Positions 36,940-45,878 of a stretch of 64,000 nt of DNA are shown in pieces (within the stretch, counting starts at the first letter, position 1; each line of letters begins with the position of its first letter). A program made the position numbers and the translations under genes. Source of the DNA: Nonomuraea turkmeniaca (GTDB lineage Bacteria > Actinomycetota > Actinomycetes > Streptosporangiales > Streptosporangiaceae); NCBI RefSeq assembly GCF_005889735.1, contig NZ_VCKY01000009.1, positions 28,369 to 92,368 on the forward strand. The letters are read 5' to 3'. Below the pieces are notes generated by a model, which saw only the letters and a list, made by a program, of their open reading frames with translations, had not been told where the DNA came from and ran no database searches.

Positions 36940-37281
36940 ACCACCGTCCCGTCGCGCCCGGACCGGACAACCACCCTCTCGTCCGTGCCCGCCCTGTTCC
37001 TCGCCCGCCTCGGCGACGAGAGTCACCGGACGTGCCTTCCCCGTTGGCTTCGGAGCCTGGCACGGATGCGGGATGAGCTGTGCGAGGTCCGCCCATGACA
37101 GCGGCAGCGGCACGGCAAAGACACGTCCCAGCCTCCGCTGGGGCGCCCGCTTATCGCTCAAACGTTCTACCCGCGAGAACCACATGCCGGTAGCCCATCG
37201 GTCACTCAGCGTGAAAATTGTAGGATGCGAGAGTCCGTTTCCTCCCCGGCTGAAGACCAGAGAGTCCACAGAGAAGGTCCG
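36940..37281. other. 342-bp gap without a recognised gene
   Basis: Open frames cross this stretch on both strands, but none has a ribosome site, family resemblance or typical codon bias throughout. A TAGGAT at 37221-37226 may be the -10 element of the PIG-L gene; no matching -35 box is clear. Confidence 0.4.
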
Positions 37282-38007
37282 ATGACGACCGAGCAACTCG
37301 AGCCCATGCCCACCGACTGGCAACGTGCCCTGGCCATCGTGGCCCACCCCGACGACCTCGAGTACGGTTGCGCGTCCGCCGTCGCCACCTGGACCGACGC
37401 CGGACGCGAGGTCGCCTACGTGATGGTCACGAGGGGCGAGGCCGGCATCGACACGCTCGAGCCCGCCAAGAGCGGCCCGGTGCGGGAGCGTGAGGAGCGG
37501 GCCAGCGCCGCCGTGGTCGGGGTGAGCAGCGTGGAGTTCCTCGACCATCGGGACGGCGTCATCGAGTACGGTGTCCCGCTGCGCCGGGACATCGCCGCCG
37601 CCATCCGCAGGCACCGCCCCGAGCTGGTGATCACCCTGAACCCGGACGACACGTGGGGCGGCACGTACTGGAACACGCCGGATCATCGGGCGGTGGGGAG
37701 GGCGGTGCTGGACGCGGCCGGAGACGCTGGCAATAGGTGGATATTTCCGGACACAGATGCGGAGCCCTGGAACGGCGTCCGCTGGGTCGCCGTAGCCGGC
37801 AGCGACTCCCCCACCCACGCCGTGGACGTCACCGACGGACTGGAGCGCGGCGTGCGGTCCCTCATGGAGCACCGTGCGTACATCGAGGCCCTCAACGGCG
37901 AGGACCCCGAGACCTACGCCCGCAACCTGATCGAAGGGTTCGCCCGGCAGGAGGCGGAGCGCTTCGGCGGCCGCCCAGCAGTGACATTCCGCCTATTCAC
38001 CCGATAA
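37282..38007 (+). CDS. PIG-L family deacetylase
   Basis: 241-aa zinc deacetylase of the PIG-L/LmbE group, related to the mycothiol enzymes MshB and Mca. Zinc motif AHPDDLEYG (about residues 20-28) and the distal TPDHRAVGRAVLDAA; DHRDGVIEYG is the middle motif. The N-acetyl substrate cannot be told from sequence. Start ATG 37282, after GAGAAGG. The 3' end (TFRLFTR and TAA) is the first unit of a four-copy tandem repeat that runs on past the stop. Confidence 0.88.
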   Translation: MTTEQLEPMPTDWQRALAIVAHPDDLEYGCASAVATWTDAGREVAYVMVTRGEAGIDTLEPAKSGPVREREERASAAVVGVSSVEFLDHRDGVIEYGVPLRRDIAAAIRRHRPELVITLNPDDTWGGTYWNTPDHRAVGRAVLDAAGDAGNRWIFPDTDAEPWNGVRWVAVAGSDSPTHAVDVTDGLERGVRSLMEHRAYIEALNGEDPETYARNLIEGFARQEAERFGGRPAVTFRLFTR

Positions 38008-38100
38008 AGCGGGACATTCAGCAATCAGCCGGTTAAGCCATGACACTCCGCCTATCCGCCCGATAGCTGCGACATTTCGCTTATTCATCCGGCAAATCGA
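37983..38100 (+). repeat. Four 29-30 bp tandem repeats derived from the PIG-L 3' end
   Basis: Units begin with GACAT or GACAC at 37983, 38013, 38042 and 38071. Unit 1 is GACATTCCGCCTATTCACCC followed by GATAA and contains the stop codon. Unit 3 (GACACTCCGCCTATCCGCCC) and unit 4 (GACATTTCGCTTATTCATCC) are close copies; unit 2 is the most diverged. They occupy half the gap before the TM2 gene. Confidence 0.8.
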
Positions 38101-38244
38101 CAAATCCGGAATCGTCTGCGACGGCTCGCGGATCTTGCTAAGGTCCCATGCCCTGCGGTCGATGCTTCCCGCAGACGCTGCCGGTCGGGCGCACCATGCC
38201 ATGCCCTGCGTCCGGCCGATCCCCCAACCGAAAGGTGTCCCTTC

Positions 38245-38448
38245 ATGGCCAAGTCATGGATCGTGGCCGTCCTGCTCTGCTTCTTCCTGGGCGCGCTCGG
38301 CGTGCACCGCTTCTACGTCGGCAAGATCGGGACGGGCATCCTGCAACTCATCACGCTCGGCGGTCTCGGCGTATGGGTGCTGATCGACTTCATCATGATC
38401 TTGATCGGCAAGTTCACCGACAAGCAGGGCCAGCCGCTGGCCAAGTGA
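38245..38448 (+). CDS. TM2 domain membrane protein
   Basis: 67 aa, nearly all TM2 domain: helix 1 (WIVAVLLCFFLGALGVHRFY), the turn YVGKIGTGILQLITLGGLG and helix 2 (VWVLIDFIMILIG). The GxHRFY motif is typical. Function unknown; such proteins are small inner-membrane components. ATG 38245 behind GAAAGG. Confidence 0.85.
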   Translation: MAKSWIVAVLLCFFLGALGVHRFYVGKIGTGILQLITLGGLGVWVLIDFIMILIGKFTDKQGQPLAK

Positions 38449-38454
38449 TCCAGG

Positions 38455-38493
38455 ACGAAACGGCGGAGCAGCACCGCTGCTCCGCCGTTTCGT
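38455..38493. terminator. Bidirectional terminator between the TM2 gene and thrS
   Basis: A perfect 18-bp stem (arms ACGAAACGGCGGAGCAGC and its complement) with 3-nt loop ACC, flanked by A- and T-containing arms; the strongest hairpin seen in the window. Confidence 0.85.
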
Positions 38494-38497
38494 GTCG

Positions 38498-40462
38498 TCA
38501 GACCTGGACGCGCCGCTCCACGGCGTTGACGATCTCCGCGATCGCCTCGTCCACCGGCACGCCGTTCTTCTGCTCACCGCTGCGGTAGCGGAACGAGACC
38601 GCCCCGTTGGCGATGTCGTCGTCGCCGGCCAGCAGCATGAAGGGGACCTTGGCCTTCTGCGCGTTGCGGATCTTCTTCTGCATGCGGTCGTCGGCCGTGT
38701 CCACCTCGATCCGGACACCGCGCTCGGCCAGCTTTTTCGCCAGGTCCTGCAGGTAGGGCACGTGCGCCTCGGCGATCGGGATGCCCACCACCTGCACGGG
38801 CGCCAGCCAGGGCGGGAAGGCGCCGGCGTAGTGCTCGGTGAGCACGCCGAGGAAGCGCTCGACGGAGCCGAACAGCGCCCGGTGGATCATGACCGGGGTC
38901 TGCCGGGAGCCGTCCGCCGCCTGGTATTCCAGTCCGAAGCGCTTGGGCTGGTTGAGGTCGAGCTGGATGGTGGACAGCTGCCAGGTGCGGCCGATCGCGT
39001 CCTTGGCCTGCACAGAGATCTTGGGCCCGTAGAAGGCCGCGCCGCCCGGGTCGTCGACCAGAGTCAGCCCGGACTCGGTGGCGACCTGGCGCAGCGCCGC
39101 GGTGGCCTCCTCCCACTCCGCCGGGTCGCCGATGAACTTCTCCGACTCGTCGCGGGTGGACAGCTCCAGGTAGAAGTCCGTCAGGCCGAAGTCACGCAAC
39201 ACGCTGAGCACGAACCTCAGCAGCGACTTGATCTCATCGGCCATCTGCTCCCTGGTGGTGTAGATGTGCGCGTCGTCCTGCGTCATGCCGCGCACGCGGG
39301 TCAGCCCGTGCACCACACCGGACTTCTCGTACCGGTAGACCGAGCCGAACTCGCACAACCGCAGCGGCAGCTCGCGGTAGGAACGCCCGCGCGCCCGGTA
39401 GATCAGGTTGTGCATCGGGCAGTTCATCGGCTTGACCCGGTATTCGATGCCCTCCAGCTCGAAGGCCGGGAACATGTCCTCGGCGTACCACGGAAGGTGC
39501 CCGGAGGTCTCGAACAGCGACGACTTGGTGATGTGCGGCGTGTTGACGAACTCGTAGCCCGCCTCGGCCTGCCGCCGGCGCATGTAGTCTTCCATCTCCT
39601 TGCGGATGATCCCGCCCTTGGGATGGAAGATCGGCAGGCCGCTGCCCAGCTCCGGCGGGAAGCTGAACAGGTCGAGCTCGGCGCCCAGCTTGCGGTGGTC
39701 GCGCTTCTCGGCCTCCTCCAGCAGCTTGAGGTATTCGTCCTGCTTGTCGCGGGACTCCCACGCGGTGCCGTAGATGCGCTGCAGTTGCGGGTTCTTCTCG
39801 CTGCCCCGCCAGTAGGCGCCGCCGGCGCGCATCAGCTTGAACGCCGGGATCGACCGGGTGGACGGCACGTGCGGGCCGCGGCACAGGTCCTTCCACTTCA
39901 GCGCGCCGGTCTTGGCGTCGAGGTTGTCGTAGATCGTCAGCTGCCCCGCGCCGACCTCGACCGACTCCTCATCGGCCGCGCCGCCCTTGAGCCCGATGAG
40001 CTCGAGCTTGTAAGGCTCCGCGGCCAGCTCCTCGCGCGCCTCGTCGTCGCTGACGGGCCGGCGGGAGAACAGCTGCCCCTCCTTGACGATCTCCCGCATG
40101 CGCTTCTCGATGCGCTTGAGATCGTCGGGGTGGAACGCCTGCTCGACGTCGAAGTCGTAATAGAACCCGTTTTCCACGGGCGGCCCGATGCCCAGCTTGG
40201 CCTCGGGGAACAGCTCCTGCACCGCCTGCGCCATGACGTGGGCGGTGGAGTGGCGGACGATGGCCCGGCCTTCCTCGCTGGAGGCCTCGATCGGCTCCAC
40301 CACGTCGCCCTCGGCCAGCACGCAGGCCAGGTCGCGCGGCTCGCCGTTGACCTTGGCTGCGATGACCGTGCGGCCGTCGGCCTCGATCGCCTCACCGGCC
40401 GTCGTGCCGGCCGCGACCACACGCTCGGCTCCGGCGAGGGTGATGCGTAGCTCGGCTGACAC
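38498..40462 (-). CDS. thrS: Threonyl-tRNA synthetase
   Basis: Class II synthetase charging tRNA-Thr, 654 aa. TGS domain (about 1-62), editing domain with HSTAHVMAQ (about 76) and its second histidine motif, catalytic core with [41 protein letters not shown] and [12 protein letters not shown] leading to the anticodon domain (about 550-654). Start GTG 40462 with AAGGGAG. A GC-rich hairpin lies in the short gap to the upstream GH25 gene. Confidence 0.96.
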   Translation of the reverse strand: MSAELRITLAGAERVVAAGTTAGEAIEADGRTVIAAKVNGEPRDLACVLAEGDVVEPIEASSEEGRAIVRHSTAHVMAQAVQELFPEAKLGIGPPVENGFYYDFDVEQAFHPDDLKRIEKRMREIVKEGQLFSRRPVSDDEAREELAAEPYKLELIGLKGGAADEESVEVGAGQLTIYDNLDAKTGALKWKDLCRGPHVPSTRSIPAFKLMRAGGAYWRGSEKNPQLQRIYGTAWESRDKQDEYLKLLEEAEKRDHRKLGAELDLFSFPPELGSGLPIFHPKGGIIRKEMEDYMRRRQAEAGYEFVNTPHITKSSLFETSGHLPWYAEDMFPAFELEGIEYRVKPMNCPMHNLIYRARGRSYRELPLRLCEFGSVYRYEKSGVVHGLTRVRGMTQDDAHIYTTREQMADEIKSLLRFVLSVLRDFGLTDFYLELSTRDESEKFIGDPAEWEEATAALRQVATESGLTLVDDPGGAAFYGPKISVQAKDAIGRTWQLSTIQLDLNQPKRFGLEYQAADGSRQTPVMIHRALFGSVERFLGVLTEHYAGAFPPWLAPVQVVGIPIAEAHVPYLQDLAKKLAERGVRIEVDTADDRMQKKIRNAQKAKVPFMLLAGDDDIANGAVSFRYRSGEQKNGVPVDEAIAEIVNAVERRVQV

Positions 40463-40480
40463 GGTGACTCCCTTGGGATC

Positions 40481-40503
40481 GCCCCGGCGCCCGGCGCCGG
40501 GGC
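40481..40503 (-). terminator. GC-rich hairpin between the GH25 gene and thrS
   Basis: GCCCCGGCGCC / GGCGCCGGGGC with 1-nt centre. It is 24 bases after the GH25 stop and 18 before the thrS start, so it is either the GH25 terminator or a structure in the thrS leader. Confidence 0.5.
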
Positions 40504-40526
40504 TGCTTCAGTGGTGAACACCGATG

Positions 40527-41132
40527 CTATCGCGGGTGAAAGCCCAGCTTTGTCAGCTCCTTGCGGGTGCCGTGGAAGACGTTGCGGTCGATCGGGCTGT
40601 TGGCGTACTGGTGAATGGTCCAGTCCTGCCACGGCCTGGGCACGAGGGGCCGGCCCCGGGGCCGCTCGGGACCGGCGATCCAGAGCGGGTATTCGGCCAG
40701 GCCCGCGCAGTTTCCGCGGTTCGCGAACGCGTGGAACGTGTAGATGAAGGGTCGCACCCGTCCGTGCCGCTCGACGAAGTGGCACCAGCGGCGCGCGAAT
40801 CTGGCGACTCGCTCCGGCCGCAGGCCGTCGTCGTCCTCCAGGTCGAGCGCGAGCAGGTCGCCACGGCGTAGCCCACCCGCCGCCCTGATGGTGGCCAGGA
40901 AGTGGCGAGCCTGCTCGATGGGGTCGCCTTTCGGACGGGCGAAGTGGTACGCGCCGCTGACCATCCAGGTCTCGCGCATGCCGTTCCAGTTACGCGTGAA
41001 CCTCTTGTCGGTGTAGTCGCCGCCCTCGGTGGCCTTGGCGAAGGCGAAGGCCACTCCGGCTTCTGCGTGGCCGGACCAGTCGACGGAGCCCTGCCAGTTG
41101 GACACGTCTATACCTTGCAGCACGCCCTTCAC
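40527..41132 (-). CDS. GH25 (Cellosyl-type) muramidase-like protein without signal peptide
   Basis: 201 aa, a complete GH25 domain: QGIDVSNWQGSVDW (catalytic Asp region), FAFAKATEGGDYTDKRF, SGAYHFARP, LLALDLEDDDGL (catalytic acids) and WQDWTIHQYAN. GH25 enzymes cleave the MurNAc-GlcNAc bond of peptidoglycan. No signal peptide or membrane helix is visible, so export is unexplained. Start GTG 41132; GTG 41123 is also possible. 64 bp upstream of thrS. Confidence 0.85.
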   Translation of the reverse strand: MKGVLQGIDVSNWQGSVDWSGHAEAGVAFAFAKATEGGDYTDKRFTRNWNGMRETWMVSGAYHFARPKGDPIEQARHFLATIRAAGGLRRGDLLALDLEDDDGLRPERVARFARRWCHFVERHGRVRPFIYTFHAFANRGNCAGLAEYPLWIAGPERPRGRPLVPRPWQDWTIHQYANSPIDRNVFHGTRKELTKLGFHPR

Positions 41133-41162
41133 CTTGCCGGATCTTATGGAGATGTTTCCCGA

Positions 41163-42062
41163 TCAGCCCCGCGCCGCGCCGATCAGCAGGTTCCGGGTGC
41201 GTTCCTTGTTGCTGAACACGGAGCCCACGAAGTCGGTCACCCCAGCCCGTTCGAGCTCCTCGAGCTGGGCGAGCACGGCCTTCTCATCGCCCACGACGGC
41301 CACGTTGCCGGGGCTCACGGCCCCTTCCCTGTCGAGCATGGCACGGTAGGACGGCAGTTGCCCGTAGACCGCGAAGATCTCGTTCGCCCGGTTGATCGCG
41401 GCGTCGGGGTCGTCGGTGACGCAGACGGGCAGCGCGCAGACGATGCGCGGCGCCTCGCGGCCCGCCTCGGCCGCGGCCGCCGTGATCGTGGGCGCGACGT
41501 GCTCGGCGACGGTCTTGGGTCCGGTCATCCACAGCACGGTGCCGTCGGCCACGGTGCCCGCCATGGTGAGCATGCGCGGGCCGAGCGCGGCCATCAGCAC
41601 GGGGAAGCCCGCCCCGGGCGTGGTCAGCTTGAGGTTCGCCTTGAGCGTCTCGCCCTGGTATTTGACGTGCTCGCCCCGGGTGAGCGGGATCAGGATGTCG
41701 AGGTACTCCTTCATGTGCCGGCCCGGCCGCTCGAAGTCGTAGCCGTACATGCCCTCGATCACCATCTTGTGCGACAGCCCGATGCCGAGCGCGAGCCGGC
41801 CGCCGAGCGCGGCGTTGGTGGTCATGGCCTGCTGGGCCAGCACGGCGGGGTGGCGCGGGTACGTCGGGACGACGGCGGTGCCGAGCTCGATGGGCGGCGC
41901 CTGGGCGCCGGCGGCGGCCAGCGCGGTGAGCGCGTCGAGGCCGAAGATGTTGGAGAGCCAGGCCGAGGAGAAGCCGTCCTCGGCCGCCTGCGCGATCTGG
42001 TCGCGGAGCCCGCCGATGGGGTCGTCGCCTTTGGGCTCGGTGAGGTAATAACCGTAACGCAT
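41163..42062 (-). CDS. LLM-class F420-dependent oxidoreductase
   Basis: 299-aa luciferase-like TIM-barrel oxidoreductase, probably using reduced F420. Features: MRYGYYLTEPKG start, TAVVPTYPRHPAVLAQQAMTT, GRLALGIGLSHKMVIEGMYGYDFERP and MAALGPRMLTMAG. Substrate unknown. The start is ATG 42062, with GGAG 10-13 nt upstream inside a CAGAAC/GTTCTG inverted repeat. Divergent from phosphoglucomutase. Confidence 0.85.
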   Translation of the reverse strand: MRYGYYLTEPKGDDPIGGLRDQIAQAAEDGFSSAWLSNIFGLDALTALAAAGAQAPPIELGTAVVPTYPRHPAVLAQQAMTTNAALGGRLALGIGLSHKMVIEGMYGYDFERPGRHMKEYLDILIPLTRGEHVKYQGETLKANLKLTTPGAGFPVLMAALGPRMLTMAGTVADGTVLWMTGPKTVAEHVAPTITAAAAEAGREAPRIVCALPVCVTDDPDAAINRANEIFAVYGQLPSYRAMLDREGAVSPGNVAVVGDEKAVLAQLEELERAGVTDFVGSVFSNKERTRNLLIGAARG

Positions 42063-42067
42063 AGTAA

Positions 42068-42082
42068 CAGAACTCCGTTCTG
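42068..42082. promoter_or_regulatory. Candidate operator between the LLM and pgm genes
   Basis: Perfect inverted repeat CAGAAC-TCC-GTTCTG, overlapping the ribosome site of the LLM gene in the divergent promoter region. The regulator is unknown. Confidence 0.35.
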
Positions 42083-42147
42083 GTGGCTGACGCGAATGTA
42101 CCTTCCCAAGCCGCCGTGCGGTCACCCGCCGGAGGGGAGCGCATTTG

Positions 42148-42153
42148 TAAAGT
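42148..42153 (+). promoter_or_regulatory. -10 element of a probable leaderless pgm transcript
   Basis: TAAAGT ends 7 bases before the ATG at 42161, and no Shine-Dalgarno is present, the same geometry as at 5891. Confidence 0.4.
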
Positions 42154-42160
42154 GGCCTAC

Positions 42161-43792
42161 ATGACCCACGAACGCGCCGGACAGCCCGCTCAGCCTGCCG
42201 ACCTGGTCGACGTCGCCCGGCTGGTGACGTCCTATTACGCCCTGCATCCCGATCCTGCGGAGGTAGGGCAGCGGGTCGCGTTCGGCACGTCGGGGCACCG
42301 GGGGTCGTCGGTCAACACGGCGTTCAACGAGGACCACATCCTGGCCACCAGCCAGGCCATCTGCGAATACCGGCGCGAGCAGGGGTCGGACGGGCCGTTG
42401 TTCCTGGGCATCGACACGCACGCGCTGTCGGAGCCGGCGCGGGTGTCGGCGCTGGAGGTGTTCGCGGCCAACGAGGTCGAGGTGCTGATCGACACGCGGG
42501 ACGGCTACACGCCCACGCCCGCCGTCTCGCACGCCATCCTGACGCACAACCGGGGGCGCACGTCGGGGCTGGCGGACGGCGTCGTGATCACGCCGTCGCA
42601 CAATCCGCCGGCGGACGGCGGGTTCAAGTACAACCCGCCGCACGGCGGGCCCGCCGACACCGACGCGACCTCGTGGATCCAGGACCGCGCCAACCGGCTG
42701 CTGACGGACGGGGTGCACGGGGTGCGGCGGGTCCCGTACACGAAGGCCGTCGCCGCGGCCGGCCGGTACGACTTCCTCGGCTCGTACGTGGACGATCTGC
42801 CCTCGGTGCTGGATCTGGACGCGATCAGGTCGGCCGGGGTGCGGATCGGGGCGGACCCGCTGGGCGGGGCGAGCGTGGCGTACTGGGGGGAGATCGCCGA
42901 GCGGCACCGCCTCGACCTGACCGTGGTGAATCCCCTCGTGGATCCGACGTGGCGGTTCATGACGCTCGACTGGGACGGCAAGATCCGGATGGACTGCTCG
43001 TCGCCGTACGCGATGGCGTCGCTGATCGCAAACCGCGACAAATACGATATTTCCACTGGAAACGATGCGGACGCGGACCGGCACGGCATCGTCACCCCGG
43101 ACGGCGGGCTGCTGAACCCCAACCACTACCTCGCCGTCGCCATCTCCTACCTGTACACGCACCGCGACGGCTGGCCGGCGGACGCCGGGGTCGGCAAGAC
43201 CATGGTCAGCAGCGGCGTCATCGACCGGGTGGCGCACTCACTGGGACGGCGGCTGTACGAGGTGCCGGTGGGCTTCAAGTGGTTCGTGCCGGGGCTGCTG
43301 GACGGGTCACTCGGCTTCGGGGGCGAGGAGAGCGCGGGGGCGTCCTTTCTGCGGCGGGACGGGTCGGTGTGGTCCACCGACAAGGACGGGATCATCCTGG
43401 CGCTGCTGGCGTCGGAGATCCTCGCCGTCACCGGGAAGTCGCCGAGCGCGCATTACCAGGAGCTCGTGGGGCGGTTCGGGGAGCCCGCGTACGCCCGGGT
43501 GGACGCACCGGCGACGCGCGAGGAGAAGGCCGTGCTCGGGAAGTTGTCCGCCAATCAGGTGACGGCGTCGTCGCTGGCCGGCGAGCCCATCACGGCGGTC
43601 CAGACGGCCGCCCCGGGTAATGGGGCGTCGCTGGGCGGGGTGAAGGTCTCGACCGAGAGCGCCTGGTTCGCGGCGCGGCCTTCTGGCACGGAGGACGTCT
43701 ACAAGATCTACGCCGAGTCCTTCCGCGGCCCCGACCACCTGGCCAAGGTCCAGGAAGAGGCCCGCTCCCTGGTCTCCGCCGCCCTCGGCTGA
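42161..43792 (+). CDS. pgm: Phosphoglucomutase (alpha-D-glucose phosphate specific)
   Basis: Interconverts glucose 1- and 6-phosphate, feeding glycogen, trehalose and cell-wall sugars. 543 aa. FGTSGHRG (about 41-48), phosphoserine loop [20 protein letters not shown], metal loop [10 protein letters not shown], sugar-binding [11 protein letters not shown] and the C-terminal phosphate site [15 protein letters not shown] are all present. The start ATG 42161 is favoured by a well-placed -10 box; there is no ribosome site, so translation may be leaderless. Confidence 0.95.
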   Translation: MTHERAGQPAQPADLVDVARLVTSYYALHPDPAEVGQRVAFGTSGHRGSSVNTAFNEDHILATSQAICEYRREQGSDGPLFLGIDTHALSEPARVSALEVFAANEVEVLIDTRDGYTPTPAVSHAILTHNRGRTSGLADGVVITPSHNPPADGGFKYNPPHGGPADTDATSWIQDRANRLLTDGVHGVRRVPYTKAVAAAGRYDFLGSYVDDLPSVLDLDAIRSAGVRIGADPLGGASVAYWGEIAERHRLDLTVVNPLVDPTWRFMTLDWDGKIRMDCSSPYAMASLIANRDKYDISTGNDADADRHGIVTPDGGLLNPNHYLAVAISYLYTHRDGWPADAGVGKTMVSSGVIDRVAHSLGRRLYEVPVGFKWFVPGLLDGSLGFGGEESAGASFLRRDGSVWSTDKDGIILALLASEILAVTGKSPSAHYQELVGRFGEPAYARVDAPATREEKAVLGKLSANQVTASSLAGEPITAVQTAAPGNGASLGGVKVSTESAWFAARPSGTEDVYKIYAESFRGPDHLAKVQEEARSLVSAALG

Positions 43793-43800
43793 CGGCCGCC

Positions 43801-44565
43801 TCAGTAGCCCAGGTGGCGGCCGCCGTCCCCGACCAGCACCTCCCCGGTCACCAGGTCCGACTCCAGCAGGGCGGTCACCATCTGGGCGATGTGCTCGGGC
43901 TGGGCCGTGCGGCGCAGCGGTGCCTTGGCCTCCTCACGTGCCGCCATCTCGGAGAAGACGTGCTCCCCCACCCGGTCGATGTGCCAGCGGGTCGCCACGA
44001 TGCCGGGCGCGACCGCGTTCACCCGCACCTCGGGTCCCAGGGCCACCGCCAGGTCGCGGGTGAGCTGGATCAGGGCGGCCTTGCTGACCCCGTACGCCAT
44101 GGAGGATCCCGTGGCGAGGATGCCGGCGATGGAGGAGACGTTGACGATGGCGCCGCGGGCGGCCCGCAGGTCGGGGGCGAAGGCGCGGGCGCAGTAGAAG
44201 GGCCCCATGAGGTTGACGCCCATGACGTGCCGCCACACGTCGTCGGTGAGCCCCTCCAGGTCGGGGAACGGCACCCACTTGGTCGTCCCGGCGTTGCACA
44301 CCAGCACGTCGACGCGCCCGTACCGGTCGCGTACCCGCTCGGCCATGCGCCGTACGGCCGCGTCGTCGGCCACGTCTGCGGCCATCGCCTCGGCCTTGCA
44401 GCCCAGGTCGGCGAGCCGGGCGACGGTCGCCTGGGCGTCCGCGGCCGAGCGCGAGTAGTTGACCACCACGGCCTCCGCGCCCTTCCTGGCCAGGCTCTCC
44501 GCCACGGCCGCGCCGATGCCGGTGCCGCCCCCGGTGATCACGGCGACAGTGCCGTTGATGTCCAT
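43801..44565 (-). CDS. SDR-family oxidoreductase
   Basis: 254-aa classical short-chain dehydrogenase: GGGTGIGAAVAESLA (NAD(P)-binding), CNAG-type VCNAGTTKW, catalytic Ser in VSSIAGILA, YGVSK (Tyr/Lys pair) and a C-terminal VGDGGRHLGY. The start ATG 44565 has GGAG upstream and follows the transporter stop by 2 bases. Third gene of the Ldh2-MHS-SDR operon, probably oxidising or reducing a hydroxy- or keto-intermediate. Confidence 0.85.
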   Translation of the reverse strand: MDINGTVAVITGGGTGIGAAVAESLARKGAEAVVVNYSRSAADAQATVARLADLGCKAEAMAADVADDAAVRRMAERVRDRYGRVDVLVCNAGTTKWVPFPDLEGLTDDVWRHVMGVNLMGPFYCARAFAPDLRAARGAIVNVSSIAGILATGSSMAYGVSKAALIQLTRDLAVALGPEVRVNAVAPGIVATRWHIDRVGEHVFSEMAAREEAKAPLRRTAQPEHIAQMVTALLESDLVTGEVLVGDGGRHLGY

Positions 44566-44567
44566 GC

Positions 44568-45878
44568 CTACTCCTCCACGAGCGGACGCCGCACCGGGTC
44601 CACGACCCCGATGTCCAGGTCCTTGGTCTCCCTCGATGCCCAGAACGCCCCGAACGAGATCAACGCCGTCGCGACCAGGAACGCCGCGACCAGCCACGGC
44701 GCCCCGCCCAGCCGCGCCGCGAGCGCCGCGCCGATCAGCGGCGAGAACCCGGCCAGCGCCGCGCCCAGCTCGCGCGAGGCGGCGAACCCGGTGTAGCGCA
44801 CCCGGGCGCCGAACAACTCGGCGTAGAACACCGGCTGCACGGCCACCTGCGGCGCGAACCCGAACGCACCCATGATCATCATGGCGAGCCACACCACCAC
44901 GGGCACACCGGTGCCGACCATGAGGAAGTACGGGTACACGAAGACCGCCACGAACACCACGCTGAAGAGGTTGAGCGGCCGCCGCCCCACCCGGTCGGAC
45001 AGATGCCCGTACACCGGCTGCAGCACGATCACGGTCAACCCGAAGAAGATCACGCCCAGCAGCGCCGTCCGGTTGGACAGGCCGAGCTCGGCGATGGCGT
45101 ACGCGACGCTGAACGTGGACAGCGTGTACACCACGGCCGTGTCGCAGATGTGCGCCCCGACCCCGATGAGGAAGTTCCGCGGGTGACGGACGATCGCGTC
45201 CTTGATCGGCAGCTTGACGATCTCGCGGCTCCGCTCCATCTCGCGGAACACCGGCGACTCGGCCACCCGCAGCCGCACGTACAGGGCGACGCCGATGAGC
45301 GCGAAGCTCACCAGGAACGGCAGCCGCCAGCCCCAGGACCGGAAGTCCTCCTCGGGCATGAGCTGCACCAGCAGGAACGCCGAGGTGCCGAGCACGAGAC
45401 CGATCTGCACGCCGGTCTGGGCGTAGGAGGCGTAGTAGCCGCGCCGGCCCGGCGGGGCGTGCTCGGCCAGCAGCGTGGCCGCGCCGCCGAACTCCGCGCC
45501 CGCGCCGAGTCCCTGGCAGACCCGCAGCAGCGTGAGCAGGACGGGCGCCGCCACGCCGATGGAGGGGTAGGTGGGCAGCAGGCCGATCAGCCCGGTGGAC
45601 ACGCCCATGATGACCGTCGTGATGATCAGCGTGGAGCGGCGGCCGATCTTGTCGCCGAGGTGGCCGAACAGCACGCCGCCGAACGGCCGCACCACGAACC
45701 CCACGCCGAACGTGGCGAACGCGGCGATCGTGCCCGCGGCGGGGTCGGCCTGGGTGAAGAACAGCTGGTTGAAGACGAGGGCCGCGGCGGTGCCGTAGAT
45801 GAAGAAGTCGTACCACTCCAGGGCGGTGCCGACGAGGGCGCCCAGAACAACTCTCTTTAACTCGGGTGTGGCGGACAT
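44568..45878 (-). CDS. MHS-family metabolite:H+ symporter
   Basis: 436-aa major facilitator of the metabolite:proton symporter group (ShiA/KgtP/ProP-like), 12 helices. Signatures: ALEWYDFFIYGTAAALVF at helix 1, GHLGDKIGRRSTL in loop 2-3, LLRVCQGLGAGAEFGGA and GHLSDRVGRRPLNLFS. The cargo is likely an organic acid, given the dehydrogenase genes on both sides. The ATG begins immediately after the upstream TAG. Confidence 0.85.
   Translation of the reverse strand: MSATPELKRVVLGALVGTALEWYDFFIYGTAAALVFNQLFFTQADPAAGTIAAFATFGVGFVVRPFGGVLFGHLGDKIGRRSTLIITTVIMGVSTGLIGLLPTYPSIGVAAPVLLTLLRVCQGLGAGAEFGGAATLLAEHAPPGRRGYYASYAQTGVQIGLVLGTSAFLLVQLMPEEDFRSWGWRLPFLVSFALIGVALYVRLRVAESPVFREMERSREIVKLPIKDAIVRHPRNFLIGVGAHICDTAVVYTLSTFSVAYAIAELGLSNRTALLGVIFFGLTVIVLQPVYGHLSDRVGRRPLNLFSVVFVAVFVYPYFLMVGTGVPVVVWLAMMIMGAFGFAPQVAVQPVFYAELFGARVRYTGFAASRELGAALAGFSPLIGAALAARLGGAPWLVAAFLVATALISFGAFWASRETKDLDIGVVDPVRRPLVEE

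Noticed and set aside
36394..37872. 492-codon minus-strand frame across asp23 and the PIG-L gene
   Set aside because: Antisense to two recognised genes; its only free part (36940-37281) shows no ribosome site or family match.
37983..38100. CRISPR array
   Set aside because: Units of 29-30 bp follow directly with no spacers, are diverged, and begin inside the PIG-L coding sequence.
40463..40526. T-box leader of thrS
   Set aside because: The gap is only 64 bp and holds a simple GC hairpin; no specifier or T-box sequence.
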